A stretch of 28,493 nucleotides of DNA, taken from Candidatus Falkowiibacteriota bacterium (GTDB lineage Bacteria > Patescibacteriota > Patescibacteriia > UBA11705 > JACRDX01). Where the stretch lies: the NCBI GenBank assembly GCA_016212745.1, contig JACRDX010000051.1, positions 1 through 28,493 of the forward strand, read 5' to 3'. The notes under the pieces were generated by a model, which ran no database searches, had not been told where the DNA came from, and saw only the letters and a list, made by a program, of their open reading frames with translations. This document shows, piece by piece, positions 1-8,205 of the stretch; position 1 is the first letter of the stretch, and each line of letters opens with the position of its first letter. The position numbers and the translations under genes were made by a program.

Positions 1-17
1 AAAATGGAGGGATGAAG

Positions 18-1034
18 ATGGAAGAGCATGAGCCAACGAAAGAAGAGATCGCGGAATGGCGAGCGAAAAATGAAATGCTGGCGCTGATGATGACGGACAG
101 GCAGGTGGCGCGCCGGCTGAAAGCAGAATGGAACAAGGCGAGCGGCAATGCTGGTTCAGGTGGTGCATCGGCTAACGCGGGCGAGCTTGCGCGGTGGCCA
201 GAGGGTTTTAGCGTGCCAGTGCGAAGCAAGCGCGGCCAATTGTGGCCAAAGAGCGCGGACAATCCGGCAAACGTAGTCGAGCCAAATCAGGGATTTCTCT
301 TGCCAAAAGTGGAATTGACGCTGCCGGAAAAGGCAGTGGAGATGTTGGCGCAGATGTTTACGGGGTTGAATGTTGGAAGCACAGAAGACGTTGAGCGCGC
401 ATTGAAAGTGGGGGTGATTCCAGCGGTAAAAGCATGCCAATCGCTCGGGATAAGCGAGGACAGATTGGTAGTGTTTCCATGGGTGAAGCGCTCCGCGCTG
501 GCGCGGATTGGAGGAGTGGAAGAGGACACGCACTACGGCGCGCTGATAGAAGCGGTGGTGTTTCCGAAGCTATCGCAGGAGTACAAGAAACGCAAGATTG
601 TGTTTCAGAATTACAGAGCAGGGAAAATGGGCACGGACAATTACCTGCAAATGGAGTCGCAGGTGGCTGAATGGCTAATCGCAAGGGAAAGTGAAACAGC
701 CGGGGATATCTGTTTCAGCGCAGCAGTGCTGGATTTGTTCAATGGATTTTGCGTGGACGCGTCTCGCTATGAAACGGACAAGGAAAAGCGGTTGGTTGAT
801 GGAACCTGCTACCTTGTCCAGCAGATGCTGTTGACGCAGTCACAACTGCAGACAAAATGGGAAGAGCTACACTGGTGGATGCCCGGAGACAGGTATGATG
901 TTGAGGGAAAAGCGCGTTTTCCCTCTTCCCTCTTTTGCGATGTCTATGGTGACGAGTTCCGGTTTGCCCATGCTCATACCGCTGATGCTTCTTCTTACGG
1001 GTCCGTGGTTTTTCCGTTCGAAATGCTTTATTAG
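18..1034 (+). CDS. hypothetical protein, GC-rich orphan
   Basis: I do not recognise this protein (338 aa from this start). An ATG also lies at 12, but the GGAGGG at 6-11 directly abuts it, while the ATG at 18 has a 6-nt spacing, so 18 is the better start. The N-terminus is charged and helical. The middle is mixed alpha/beta with no signal peptide or membrane segment that I can see. The C-terminal third is rich in aromatic residues and Cys. Codon use is clearly more GC-rich than in the neighbours (many GCG and GAG codons). It is closed by a strong hairpin terminator and converges on recR. It is probably cytoplasmic and monocistronic, and may be an acquired or lineage-specific gene. The reading frame is long and open, so I am fairly sure it is coding; no function is proposed. 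Confidence 0.7.
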   Translation: MEEHEPTKEEIAEWRAKNEMLALMMTDRQVARRLKAEWNKASGNAGSGGASANAGELARWPEGFSVPVRSKRGQLWPKSADNPANVVEPNQGFLLPKVELTLPEKAVEMLAQMFTGLNVGSTEDVERALKVGVIPAVKACQSLGISEDRLVVFPWVKRSALARIGGVEEDTHYGALIEAVVFPKLSQEYKKRKIVFQNYRAGKMGTDNYLQMESQVAEWLIARESETAGDICFSAAVLDLFNGFCVDASRYETDKEKRLVDGTCYLVQQMLLTQSQLQTKWEELHWWMPGDRYDVEGKARFPSSLFCDVYGDEFRFAHAHTADASSYGSVVFPFEMLY

Positions 1035-1067
1035 GATCCTTGGGCATTGGGCTCTTGGATTCTTGGC

Positions 1068-1098
1068 AAGGCCTTAGCGCAAAGCGCTAAGGCCTTTT
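1068..1098 (+). terminator. intrinsic terminator of the first gene
   Basis: A perfect 13-bp stem (1068-1080 with 1084-1096) with an AAA loop is followed by TTTT and a T-rich stretch. It ends the plus-strand gene. The recR stop codon begins at its edge, so the hairpin lies between two convergent genes. The minus strand has no U-run after the stem, so it works best for the plus strand. Confidence 0.85.
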
Positions 1099-1699
1099 AA
1101 ATTATTTCTCTATTTTTTAAAGCATTTGTTAGCGTCACTTCATCCGCGTATTCCAAATCAGCGCCCATTGGCAAGCCGCGCGCCAGTTGAGTTATTTTGA
1201 CGCCAAAAGGTTGAAGGCCGCGTTTTAACGCGATTGCCGTTGATTCTCCCTGCATGTTTGGATTTAGCGCGAGAATTATTTCCTGCGTTTTTTCTTGTTT
1301 TATTCTTTCCAGCAATTCCTTGAAATGCAACTTGTCGGCCGTAATTCCGTCCAGCGGGTTTAACTGCCCGCCCAGCACATGGTAAACGCCAGTATATTTT
1401 CCAATGCTTTCAATTACATTCAAATCATGCAATTCCTCAACAACACAGATTAATTGTTGATTGCGCGATTTGTCGCTGCATATTCTGCATTGTCCGGCTG
1501 TATTTGTTAAATTAAAACAATGCGGACAAAAATTCAGATTTTTTTCAAATTCCTGCAAACTGGAAATTAAATCCTCAATGCTTTGTTTGCCTTGTTTTAC
1601 CAAATAAAAAACAAATTTTTCCGCGGTTTTTCTGCCGATTCCGGGAAGCTTAGAGAATTGTGATATTAGAGATTCAAGTTGGGGTGAGTAGGGCAGCAT
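1097..1699 (-). CDS. recR: recombination mediator RecR
   Basis: RecR binds DNA and helps RecO load RecA at single-strand gaps. The protein is about 200 aa, normal for the family. In order it shows an N-terminal helix-hairpin-helix with LPGIGRKTAEK, a C4 zinc finger (CPHC and CRIC, 14 residues between the pairs), and a Toprim domain beginning LICVVEE and containing GGQLNPLDG. The ATG at 1699 (MLPYSPQLESL) matches the family start. An in-frame ATG 18 bases further upstream lies in the repetitive intergenic sequence and is unlikely. It is the last gene of the minus-strand run, downstream of dnaB across a 113-bp AT-rich repeat. Confidence 0.95.
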   Translation of the reverse strand: MLPYSPQLESLISQFSKLPGIGRKTAEKFVFYLVKQGKQSIEDLISSLQEFEKNLNFCPHCFNLTNTAGQCRICSDKSRNQQLICVVEELHDLNVIESIGKYTGVYHVLGGQLNPLDGITADKLHFKELLERIKQEKTQEIILALNPNMQGESTAIALKRGLQPFGVKITQLARGLPMGADLEYADEVTLTNALKNREII

Positions 1700-1812
1700 A
1701 GTAAGTTCAAATATCAAAGTTCAAATGTCAATTCAAGCCAAAAGTTCAAATGACAAAATTTGGCATTTAGATTTTGACATTGATTTGTTATTTGATATTT
1801 GAAATTTGATGT
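1700..1812. repeat. AT-rich intergenic word repeat (TCAAATGTCAAA type)
   Basis: This 113-bp gap between dnaB and recR is built from variations of TTCAAATGTCAA on the left and TTTGATATTTGAAATTTGA on the right, so the two halves are roughly complementary. The 16-mer TTGATTTGTTATTTGA (1780-1795) recurs exactly at 24023-24038 in another gap. I see no gene or clear promoter in it. Confidence 0.7.
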
Positions 1813-3186
1813 TTATTCGCGGTATTGTTTCTCTAAATTTTTGAAAGAAGCTTTTGGTTCGTCAAAAAATAATTTTACAATGCCTGTCGGGCCATTGCGG
1901 TGCTTTGCAATATGAATTTCAGCCATGTGTCTGTCTTCTGGCGTCAAATCTTCCTGCCGATAATTTCGGTCAGCTGATTTGCGGTAGATAAAAATCACAA
2001 TGTCAGCGTCTTGCTCAATTGAGCCGGACTCGCGCAAATGCGCCAGCTTTGGAATTGCTGGTTTATTCATTTCAACGGCGCGCGAGAGTTGTGAAAGCGC
2101 GAGGACCGGAATATCCAGCTCGCGCGCGATTTGTTTAAGCGCGCGCGTGATTTCAGCCACTTCTTGCACGCGGTTTTCAGAATATCCGCTTGATTCCATT
2201 AATTGCAAATAATCAATGACAATTAATCCAAGTCCATGTTCAGCTTTTAGTCGCCGAGCTTTGGTTTTTATTTCCATCACATTGATTGCAGCTGAATCAT
2301 CAATAAAAATCGGCGATTCTGCCAAAATTCCCATTGCTTGTCCGATTCGTGGAAAGTCGCTGTCTTCTTCTTTGTCTGATAACCTGCCTGTCCGCATTTT
2401 CCAAAGGTCCACATTTGCTTCGGAACAAAGTAAGCGGTCAACAAGTTGCTCTTTGCTCATTTCCAAGCTGAAAAGTCCGACAGGAATTTTTGCTTTGGTC
2501 GCGATATTTTTTGCTATATCCAAAGCAAGTGAAGTTTTACCAACAGATGGCCGCGCCGCGATAATTATTAAATCCGACTTTTGTAATCCTGCCAAGATAT
2601 TGTCCAAATCTTTGAATCCAGTTGGTACGCCGCGCAATTTTGCGCCGCCTTGATGCAACTCGTCAATTCTATCAAATGCTTCTGACAAAATATTTTTTAT
2701 CGGAACAAAAATGTTTTTCAATTTGTCTTTTGCCACGTCAAAAAGTTTCCGTTCAGCGCGGTCAAGCAATTTTTCAACATGCTCTTCTTTTTCGTCCAAG
2801 GACAATTCGGCAATGTCATTTGCCGCTTCAAACAATCTGCGGCGCAAAGCTTTTTGATGCAAAATTTTCGCGTAATTTGCGACGTGGGTAGATGTTGGAA
2901 CGATTTGTGAAAGCTGGACAAGGTAGCTGCGGCCGCCTATTTTTTCCAACTGCCCGCGTTCAGATAGTAAGTTTGTCAGTGTTAAAAAATCAATTGGCTC
3001 GTTTTTGCGATAAAGCTCAACCATTGCTTCAAAAATCAAGCCATGTGCAGCGCGATAAAAATCCTGCGCAGTAATCGCGTCAGCGATTTTTATAAAAGCG
3101 TTTGGGTCAATCAAAAGCGAGCCGAGCAAAGATTGTTCTGCTTCAATGTTGTGCGGCAAAACTCTGAAATTTTGTTCTTCTGCCAT
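1813..3186 (-). CDS. dnaB: replicative DNA helicase DnaB
   Basis: This is the hexameric 5'-3' helicase of the replication fork. Its 457 aa are typical. The N-terminal domain starts with PHNIEAEQSLLGSLL, the family signature for primase interaction. The C-terminal RecA-like ATPase has the Walker A motif ARPSVGKTSLA (the canonical form begins GRPSMGKT), SLEMS, and the Walker B LIVIDYLQLM, followed by LSQLSR and HLRESGSIEQDAD. No intein is seen. The start ATG at 3186 fits the family and has no evident Shine-Dalgarno sequence. folD ends 9 bp upstream, so the two are probably co-transcribed, although the pairing has no obvious functional logic. Confidence 0.97.
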   Translation of the reverse strand: MAEEQNFRVLPHNIEAEQSLLGSLLIDPNAFIKIADAITAQDFYRAAHGLIFEAMVELYRKNEPIDFLTLTNLLSERGQLEKIGGRSYLVQLSQIVPTSTHVANYAKILHQKALRRRLFEAANDIAELSLDEKEEHVEKLLDRAERKLFDVAKDKLKNIFVPIKNILSEAFDRIDELHQGGAKLRGVPTGFKDLDNILAGLQKSDLIIIAARPSVGKTSLALDIAKNIATKAKIPVGLFSLEMSKEQLVDRLLCSEANVDLWKMRTGRLSDKEEDSDFPRIGQAMGILAESPIFIDDSAAINVMEIKTKARRLKAEHGLGLIVIDYLQLMESSGYSENRVQEVAEITRALKQIARELDIPVLALSQLSRAVEMNKPAIPKLAHLRESGSIEQDADIVIFIYRKSADRNYRQEDLTPEDRHMAEIHIAKHRNGPTGIVKLFFDEPKASFKNLEKQYRE

Positions 3187-3195
3187 ACCGCTATG

Positions 3196-3996
3196 TTAGT
3201 TGTTTTTATTGGAAAGCGCAAGCAAGTTTTTCAACAGCATTGCGATTGTCATTGGGCCAACTCCGCCCGGAACAGGCGTTAGCCAACTGGCAATATTTTC
3301 CACGCTTTGCGCGTCAACATCGCCGGTTGTTGCGCCGTCCGGCGCTTTGTTAATTCCAACATCAATGATAATGGCGCCCTGTTTAATTTTGTCAGCGGTG
3401 ATTGTGTTAATTTTTCCAACGCAGGCAATGAGAATGTCAGCTGTTTTTGTTTTTTCTTGCCAGGCAACTGTTGTTGGCGAAATATATTCAATTTGGTTTT
3501 CTGGAAATAAAGTTTTTAGAGATGCGCAAATTGCAGAATGATTGGCAAGAACAACAAATTTTTTGGTAGTCAGCCGCTCGCTGGTGCTTTTAATTAATTC
3601 GGCAATGCTTTGTGCGAGCGGCGAAATAACCAGCGGCGCTGAAGTTAACGCGTCAACATCTTTTGCGGGCGCGATTGTGTTCAATATTTTTGTTTCATCA
3701 AATCCTGTTGGCAATGGTAGTTGAACGAGAATGCCTTTAACAGCTTGATCCTCGTTTAGAAAATTTATCGCTTCAACAATTTTTTCCTGTTTGGCATCGT
3801 CTGCGAAAAGATAAACATGGCAATCAATGCCTAAGTTTTCGCAAGTTTTTTGTTTTAGTCGGACATAAATTTTTGACGCAGGGTCATTGCCAACAAGAAT
3901 AATCGCCAAACCTGATTTTATGTCATTTTGTTCAATTTGATTTTTTATGTCGCAGAGAATTTTGTCGGCCAGCGCTTTGCCGTTTATTAAATGCAT
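3196..3996 (-). CDS. folD: FolD-family methylene-THF dehydrogenase/cyclohydrolase, degenerate NADP loop
   Basis: FolD normally interconverts 5,10-methylene-THF and 10-formyl-THF. This copy (266 aa, slightly short) keeps the folate and cyclohydrolase side: Y44 and K48 in SKIYVRLKQK, GILVQLPLP at 88-96, D115 in DVDA, and the C-terminal PVPGGVGPMT. The dinucleotide-binding part is unusual. The region that normally reads PCTPxG reads ISPLAQ, and the usual G(R/A)SxxVGxP loop reads ANHSAICAS (151-159), losing both glycines and the proline. The rest of the Rossmann half (ADILIACVGK, GAIIIDVGIN, GDVD) is intact. It lies 24 bp downstream of glyA, consistent with one-carbon metabolism. Family membership is certain; dehydrogenase activity is doubtful. 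Confidence 0.9.
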   Translation of the reverse strand: MHLINGKALADKILCDIKNQIEQNDIKSGLAIILVGNDPASKIYVRLKQKTCENLGIDCHVYLFADDAKQEKIVEAINFLNEDQAVKGILVQLPLPTGFDETKILNTIAPAKDVDALTSAPLVISPLAQSIAELIKSTSERLTTKKFVVLANHSAICASLKTLFPENQIEYISPTTVAWQEKTKTADILIACVGKINTITADKIKQGAIIIDVGINKAPDGATTGDVDAQSVENIASWLTPVPGGVGPMTIAMLLKNLLALSNKNN

Positions 3997-3998
3997 AG

Positions 3999-4020
3999 GA
4001 GTTAGCTGTTAGCTTGTAGG
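3999..4020. repeat. short intergenic word repeat (TAGCTTGTAG type)
   Basis: The gap between glyA and folD holds a short tandem-like string of TTAGCTGTTAGCTTGTAG. The 10-mer TAGCTTGTAG (4010-4019) recurs at 12080-12089 behind hpf. It looks like another vocabulary of the repetitive intergenic sequence in this genome. Confidence 0.45.
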
Positions 4021-5298
4021 TTAGTAGGGAAGAGGGAATTTTTTAGTGAGATTTTTAACTTGCTCTAATATTTGTTGTTTAACTTGCGGATCTTTGGGCG
4101 ATGTTAAACAATCGCTTATCATTTTGCCAACTAAAATAAATTCTTGTTCCTTAAACCCGCGGGTTGTCATTGCCGGCGTGCCAAGGCGGATGCCTGACGG
4201 GTCAAGCGGCTGGCGCGGGTCATCGGGAATCATATTTTTATTGCAAACAATATTAACGTCTTCCAGCGCGGTTTGCGCTTCAAGTCCGGAGATATTTTTG
4301 CCTGCCTCGCTCGCCTCGCTGAAGCTCCGGCGAAGCGGGCCGGCAGGCGGGTTGCGTAAATCAATCAACAATAAATGATTTTCAGTTGTGCCAAAAGCAA
4401 TTGTGAATCCGTTTTGTTTCAAAACATTTTCCAATGCTTTGGCGTTTTTCAAAATTTGCTCGGCGTATTGTTTGAATTCTGGTTGTAGCGCCTCCCTAAA
4501 AGCGACCGCTTTCGCAGCAATGTTATGTTCGTGCGGCCCGCCCTGTAAGCCCGGGAACACTGATTTATCTATTTGTGCGGCGAATTGTTTTTTACAAAGA
4601 ATTACGCCGCCGCGCGGGCCGCGCAAAGTTTTATGCGTTGTTGATGTCACAGCATCAAAAAGTGGAACTGGATTTTCCAAAACGCCAGCAGCAATAAGCC
4701 CAGCAATGTGCGCGATATCAGCCATTGTGTACGCGTTAACTTTGTCCGCGATTTCTTTTATTTTTTTATAATTTATTGAGCGGGAATACGCGGAAAAGCC
4801 CACCAGAATCAAACGTGGTTTGTGTTCCAGCGCCATTTTTCGCAATTGCGCATAATCAATTTCGCCGGTCGGCAGGGTTTTGTAGCGGATAAAATTAAAA
4901 ATTTTCGCGATTTTTGTCACCGGATGCCCGTGCGTCAAATGTCCGCCATGGCTCAAATCCATTCCTAAAATTGTTTCACCCTGTTTGAGCAACGCGAAAT
5001 AAGCAGCAATATTTGCTTGGGCGCCTGAAAGCGGCTGCACATTCGCGTGTTCTGCGTTGAACAATTTTTTTGCGCGGTCAATTGCGGTTTGCTCAACAAT
5101 ATCAACATTTGCGGTGCCGCCATAATAGCGATTGGACGGATAACCTTCTGCGTATTTGTTCGTCAAAATGCTGCCAAGCGCTTCCAAAACCGCGGGTGAA
5201 ACATAATTTTCAGATGGAATCAATTCAATCGTATTTTGTTGGCGCTCAAGTTCTTTTTGTATGGCATCGTAGATTATTGGGTCTTGTTTTTTTAACAT
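4021..5298 (-). CDS. glyA: serine hydroxymethyltransferase
   Basis: This PLP enzyme converts serine and THF to glycine and methylene-THF, supplying the substrate of FolD next door. The protein has 425 aa. Visible motifs are ELIPSENYVSP, NKYAEGYPSNRYYGG, QPLSGAQAN, the PLP-binding Lys223 in TSTTHKTLRGPRGG, FPGLQGGPHEH and the C-terminal GIRLGTPAMTTRG. Between LLLIDLR and ISGLEAQTALE there is an extra stretch of about 19 residues (roughly 316-334) where the family normally has a short turn. It coincides with a GC-rich repeat (listed separately). The gene starts one base after the upstream FecR-domain gene ends, so the two are likely translationally coupled. Confidence 0.96.
   Translation of the reverse strand: MLKKQDPIIYDAIQKELERQQNTIELIPSENYVSPAVLEALGSILTNKYAEGYPSNRYYGGTANVDIVEQTAIDRAKKLFNAEHANVQPLSGAQANIAAYFALLKQGETILGMDLSHGGHLTHGHPVTKIAKIFNFIRYKTLPTGEIDYAQLRKMALEHKPRLILVGFSAYSRSINYKKIKEIADKVNAYTMADIAHIAGLIAAGVLENPVPLFDAVTSTTHKTLRGPRGGVILCKKQFAAQIDKSVFPGLQGGPHEHNIAAKAVAFREALQPEFKQYAEQILKNAKALENVLKQNGFTIAFGTTENHLLLIDLRNPPAGPLRRSFSEASEAGKNISGLEAQTALEDVNIVCNKNMIPDDPRQPLDPSGIRLGTPAMTTRGFKEQEFILVGKMISDCLTSPKDPQVKQQILEQVKNLTKKFPLPY
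4301..4350. repeat. GC-rich repeat inserted in frame within glyA
   Basis: This GC-rich block is bounded by CCTGCC (4301-4306) and GGCAGG (4342-4347) and stands out against AT-rich surroundings. Its core at 4307-4339 matches 28 of 33 positions with 26848-26880 in a non-coding gap. It encodes GlyA residues about 317-333, which interrupt a conserved segment without breaking the frame. Confidence 0.75.
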
Positions 5299-5299
5299 A

Positions 5300-6643
5300 T
5301 TATGGAGTTAAAATTATTTCATTGCTATAAATTCCGCAACCATCGCCTTGTTTTAGGCAAACTCTGACAAAATATGCTGCTTTTTCCAATCCTTTCCAAA
5401 TGTCTGTTGTTGCGCTGCCGCTAACAACGTGGCTGGGCGCTGCTGGAAATGTGACGTCCTGATTTTTTCCAACCAAAGTGATAAACGCAGCAGGATTGGT
5501 TATTCCGTTTGTTGCCCATTCTAATTTTATTGAGCCATTTTCCTGCTGCGCGGTTAGCGTAATTTTTGCATCGGTTGTAATCGTTTCTTTTGCTTCGTAA
5601 GTTATGTTTAATGTTTTTTTGTTTTCAAATTTATTTTTTTGCGCTAGAATTTGAATTTTGTTAATGCCCGGCTGCAGCGAAAGTTTATATTCAAACGCGC
5701 CAGCTTTGTTTTCAACTTTGTTATTGTTAATGGAAACTGTCGCGGCTTTGTCCGTTGTTCCGTTGATAATGAATTCTTGGTCATTGGTCGTTAAATCGGT
5801 CTGGGCTATTGTCAAATCTATCAAATCGCCAAGCATGCCGAGAAAATAATTATTTTGGACATCTAAACTTTTGTTCCAGGTGAACCATGTATCGTTTAAT
5901 AAATCGTTTTGCGTCAGTGTTTTTTTCTGTATCATTTTTTCTTTTTCAAGAGCTGGATTGATAATTGCTTTTTCTCCTTGGTTAACCGTATCAATGTTTA
6001 AAAGTGAATTGTCAAGCGCGTTGTAAATTTTTATTTTTGTTTCATTGGCAATCGCTGAAATTTCCACTGTCTGACCGAGAATCGCCACGTCAAATGCTGT
6101 GCCAAGCGCAATCAATTCTGTTTGGCCATGCAAAACTTTGTAAATAATTGGAGTGTTGTCATTAACGCGGTGAAAAGCATGTCCATAGGTTTGTTCCAAT
6201 GTTGCGTCAGAAAGAGAAAGTTGTTTTAAAAATATTTCAGTGTTTGCGTCCATGCGCACAAAGCTTTTGTCAGGAAGCTGAATGACGGATTTAGCTGCCC
6301 CGCTGGTTCTAACTGTGTCGCCTTGTTTTATTTCATAATTAAGATTAAGCGGTTCCCAATTTGTTGTTCCTGCCTGTCCGGCAGGCAGGCCGGAAATTTT
6401 CACTTCGGCCGCGCCGTCTAAAAAGATAATTTGCGCGGCTACCAAGCTGTGCGTTGGTTGAGCCGCTTGCCCCGCCGTAGACTCTGCCGTAGGCGGGGTA
6501 GGCGAGGGAGGCGGGATTTTTTTAATTGACCAATAAACAAAAGCGCTTGTGAAAATAATTAAGAAAATTAAAAATTTAAAACCGCGCGTTTTATAAAACG
6601 GTCTGCGATAATAATTTGAACTGCGTGAATGACGAGAGATCAT
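5300..6643 (-). CDS. membrane-anchored FecR-domain protein with Ig-like C-terminus
   Basis: The function is unknown. The N-terminus is basic and followed by one transmembrane helix (about residues 23-41, FKFLIFLIIFTSAFVYWSI), so the bulk should be outside the membrane. A Pro/Thr/Ala-rich linker leads to a FecR-like domain (EIKQGDTVRTSGAAKSVIQL, then LGTAFDV). Next comes a bacterial Ig/glucodextranase-like domain (FIINGTTDKAATVSIN ... INKIQILAQ) and a fibronectin-like C-terminal module ending with paired Cys. Two GC-rich palindromic repeats lie in the coding sequence, one in the linker and one encoding LPAGQAG. The start overlaps the Elp3-like stop by ATGA (6640-6643). A cell-surface or envelope-sensing role is an inference from the domains. 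Confidence 0.8.
   Translation of the reverse strand: MISRHSRSSNYYRRPFYKTRGFKFLIFLIIFTSAFVYWSIKKIPPPSPTPPTAESTAGQAAQPTHSLVAAQIIFLDGAAEVKISGLPAGQAGTTNWEPLNLNYEIKQGDTVRTSGAAKSVIQLPDKSFVRMDANTEIFLKQLSLSDATLEQTYGHAFHRVNDNTPIIYKVLHGQTELIALGTAFDVAILGQTVEISAIANETKIKIYNALDNSLLNIDTVNQGEKAIINPALEKEKMIQKKTLTQNDLLNDTWFTWNKSLDVQNNYFLGMLGDLIDLTIAQTDLTTNDQEFIINGTTDKAATVSINNNKVENKAGAFEYKLSLQPGINKIQILAQKNKFENKKTLNITYEAKETITTDAKITLTAQQENGSIKLEWATNGITNPAAFITLVGKNQDVTFPAAPSHVVSGSATTDIWKGLEKAAYFVRVCLKQGDGCGIYSNEIILTP
6369..6389. repeat. 21-bp palindrome in the FecR-domain gene
   Basis: CCTGCCTG and CAGGCAGG form an 8-bp stem around TCCGG. The element is exactly 21 bp, hence seven codons, and is read as LPAGQAG at the beginning of the FecR domain. 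Its ends match the CCTGCC/GGCAGG ends of the element in glyA. Confidence 0.7.
6470..6515. repeat. GC-rich palindromic repeat in the Pro-rich linker
   Basis: CCCCGCC (6470-6476) and GGCGGGG (6492-6498) form a 7-bp stem, followed by a G-rich tail to 6515. It encodes the Pro/Thr/Ala linker just outside the membrane helix of the FecR-domain protein, a tolerant place for an insertion. Confidence 0.55.
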
Positions 6644-8205
6644 AGTTGCTTCACCATGTATGTTCCTTTAATGCGGTATCCAAGTTTTTTGTAATATTCG
6701 CGGACGCCAATACCTGAAATAACTGCCATTTGTTTGTAACCATTTTCTTTTGCAATTTTTTCCACGTTTGCCATTAATTTTTTTCCAAAACCAATGTGTT
6801 GAGCTGATTGTTGGTTTAATTGGTTGATTGCGAGTGTTTGGCCATAAGTATGCAGTTCTCTAATTATAGCCGCATTTTTTAACGCGGGCAACGGGTCTTG
6901 AACAAAAGTTTTGTTCAAGCGCAATCGGCAGAAAGCGTAAAGGATTTTTTGGTTTGGAGAAGAGTAGTGGATAAAATATTCAATGCCATCAGACGCGCGA
7001 TATTTTTTAAAAAATAATTTTGCTTTATGTATATTCGCTATGTTGGTTCTGGCTTCGCGACAGCGGATGCAGCTGCATTGTTTACCTTGCTTTGCCAACG
7101 TTTCCTGTAAAGTACACCGCAAGTTTGAAATTTTGTTTCCCGCCTCAATGCTTTTGGCCGGAATATCGCGAATTAGGCGAATAATTCTGACATATTGCGG
7201 CGTTGCCAATTTCATTTTTAGCAAAAGGTTGAAAAGTGTTTTTTGCGAGTATGGTTTGTATTTTCCTTGTTTCCACCATTTGTAAAGTAAACAATTTTTT
7301 GTGACAACAGTCGGATAAATTTTTATCATGTCTAGCTGGAATCTTTCGTCGCTGAAAAGTTTTTTGTACATTAATAAATCTTTACGCAGGGTTGAACCGG
7401 GCAAATTTGGCATCCAGTGATACGCAACTTTAAATCCCGCGTCTTTCAACAGCTTTGTCGCGTTAATAACTTGCTCAATAGTATGCCCACGTTTATTCAA
7501 CGACAAAATTTTATTGTCTAATGTTTGAACGCCGATTTCAACTTTTGTGCAACCAAGCATTCTGAATTGTTGAATCGTTTTTGTATTAATATGATCTGGC
7601 CGCGTTTCTAATGTTAAACCAATAATTCTGTGTTGTGTTTTTTCATTTTTTTTCTGAGCGATTTTCAAGTTGGCGCTGGTTTTTTGATTACAAGCGTCAA
7701 AGCAACGTTTTACAAACCATTGTTGGTATTTTTTGGGAAAGTGGGTAAATGTGCCGCCCATGATAATCAGTTCAATTTTGTCAGTGACATGACCAATCGC
7801 TTCAAGCGCGTCAATTCTAAGGGCGGTTTGTTTGTATGGGTCAAAATTTGAACGCATGGCGCGCATGACCGCTGGCTCGTTGGATAAATAACTTTTTGGC
7901 ATTTCTTTTTCATTTGGGCAGTATGCGCATTTTCCCGGGCAAGGATATGGTTTTGTCAAAACTGCAATTGGCGCGACGCCTGACAATGTTCTGATTTTTC
8001 GTTTTATCAGAAAATGCTCAAGCATTTGGTTTGCTTGCATTTTTTTTGTTGCAACCATTTTTTTGTATGCGGCTAATATTTCAGAATTTTGCGGAAGCGG
8101 AAATTTTGTTTCAGAACAAAATTTCCGCTTCAATTGATCCAAACGTTTTATATTTAATTTTTTCGCAGCTGCCAGCAGCGTTGTTAATTGTTCCATTGCG
8201 TCCAT
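6640..8205 (-). CDS. Elp3-family radical SAM/GNAT tRNA uridine-34 modifying enzyme
   Basis: Elp3 enzymes build a carboxymethyl group on wobble uridine (cm5U34) using a radical SAM cluster and acetyl-CoA. The N-terminal part holds the Elp3 entry motif SGVAPIAVLTKPYPCP with the 4Fe-4S cysteines C89, C93 and C96 (CX3CX2C), then MRAMRSNFDPYKQ, ELIIMGGTF and LTLETRPDHI. Residues about 440-521 form a GNAT domain (HIGFGKKLMANVEKIA ... YYKKLGYRIKGTYMVK). The 521-aa length suits a stand-alone Elp3. It heads the minus-strand gene run. A Trm9-like methyltransferase, which would act on the Elp3 product in eukaryotes, starts divergently about 340 bp away. Confidence 0.9.
   Translation of the reverse strand: MDAMEQLTTLLAAAKKLNIKRLDQLKRKFCSETKFPLPQNSEILAAYKKMVATKKMQANQMLEHFLIKRKIRTLSGVAPIAVLTKPYPCPGKCAYCPNEKEMPKSYLSNEPAVMRAMRSNFDPYKQTALRIDALEAIGHVTDKIELIIMGGTFTHFPKKYQQWFVKRCFDACNQKTSANLKIAQKKNEKTQHRIIGLTLETRPDHINTKTIQQFRMLGCTKVEIGVQTLDNKILSLNKRGHTIEQVINATKLLKDAGFKVAYHWMPNLPGSTLRKDLLMYKKLFSDERFQLDMIKIYPTVVTKNCLLYKWWKQGKYKPYSQKTLFNLLLKMKLATPQYVRIIRLIRDIPAKSIEAGNKISNLRCTLQETLAKQGKQCSCIRCREARTNIANIHKAKLFFKKYRASDGIEYFIHYSSPNQKILYAFCRLRLNKTFVQDPLPALKNAAIIRELHTYGQTLAINQLNQQSAQHIGFGKKLMANVEKIAKENGYKQMAVISGIGVREYYKKLGYRIKGTYMVKQL

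Noticed and set aside
2216..2653. 145-aa plus-strand frame opposite dnaB
   Set aside because: It is antisense to the DnaB ATPase domain, with low-complexity Ser/Ile content and no recognisable motif.
4046..4771. Long plus-strand frames (110 and 127 aa) opposite glyA
   Set aside because: They are antisense to a clear serine hydroxymethyltransferase with all motifs, and their Cys/Ser-rich products are typical of shadow frames.
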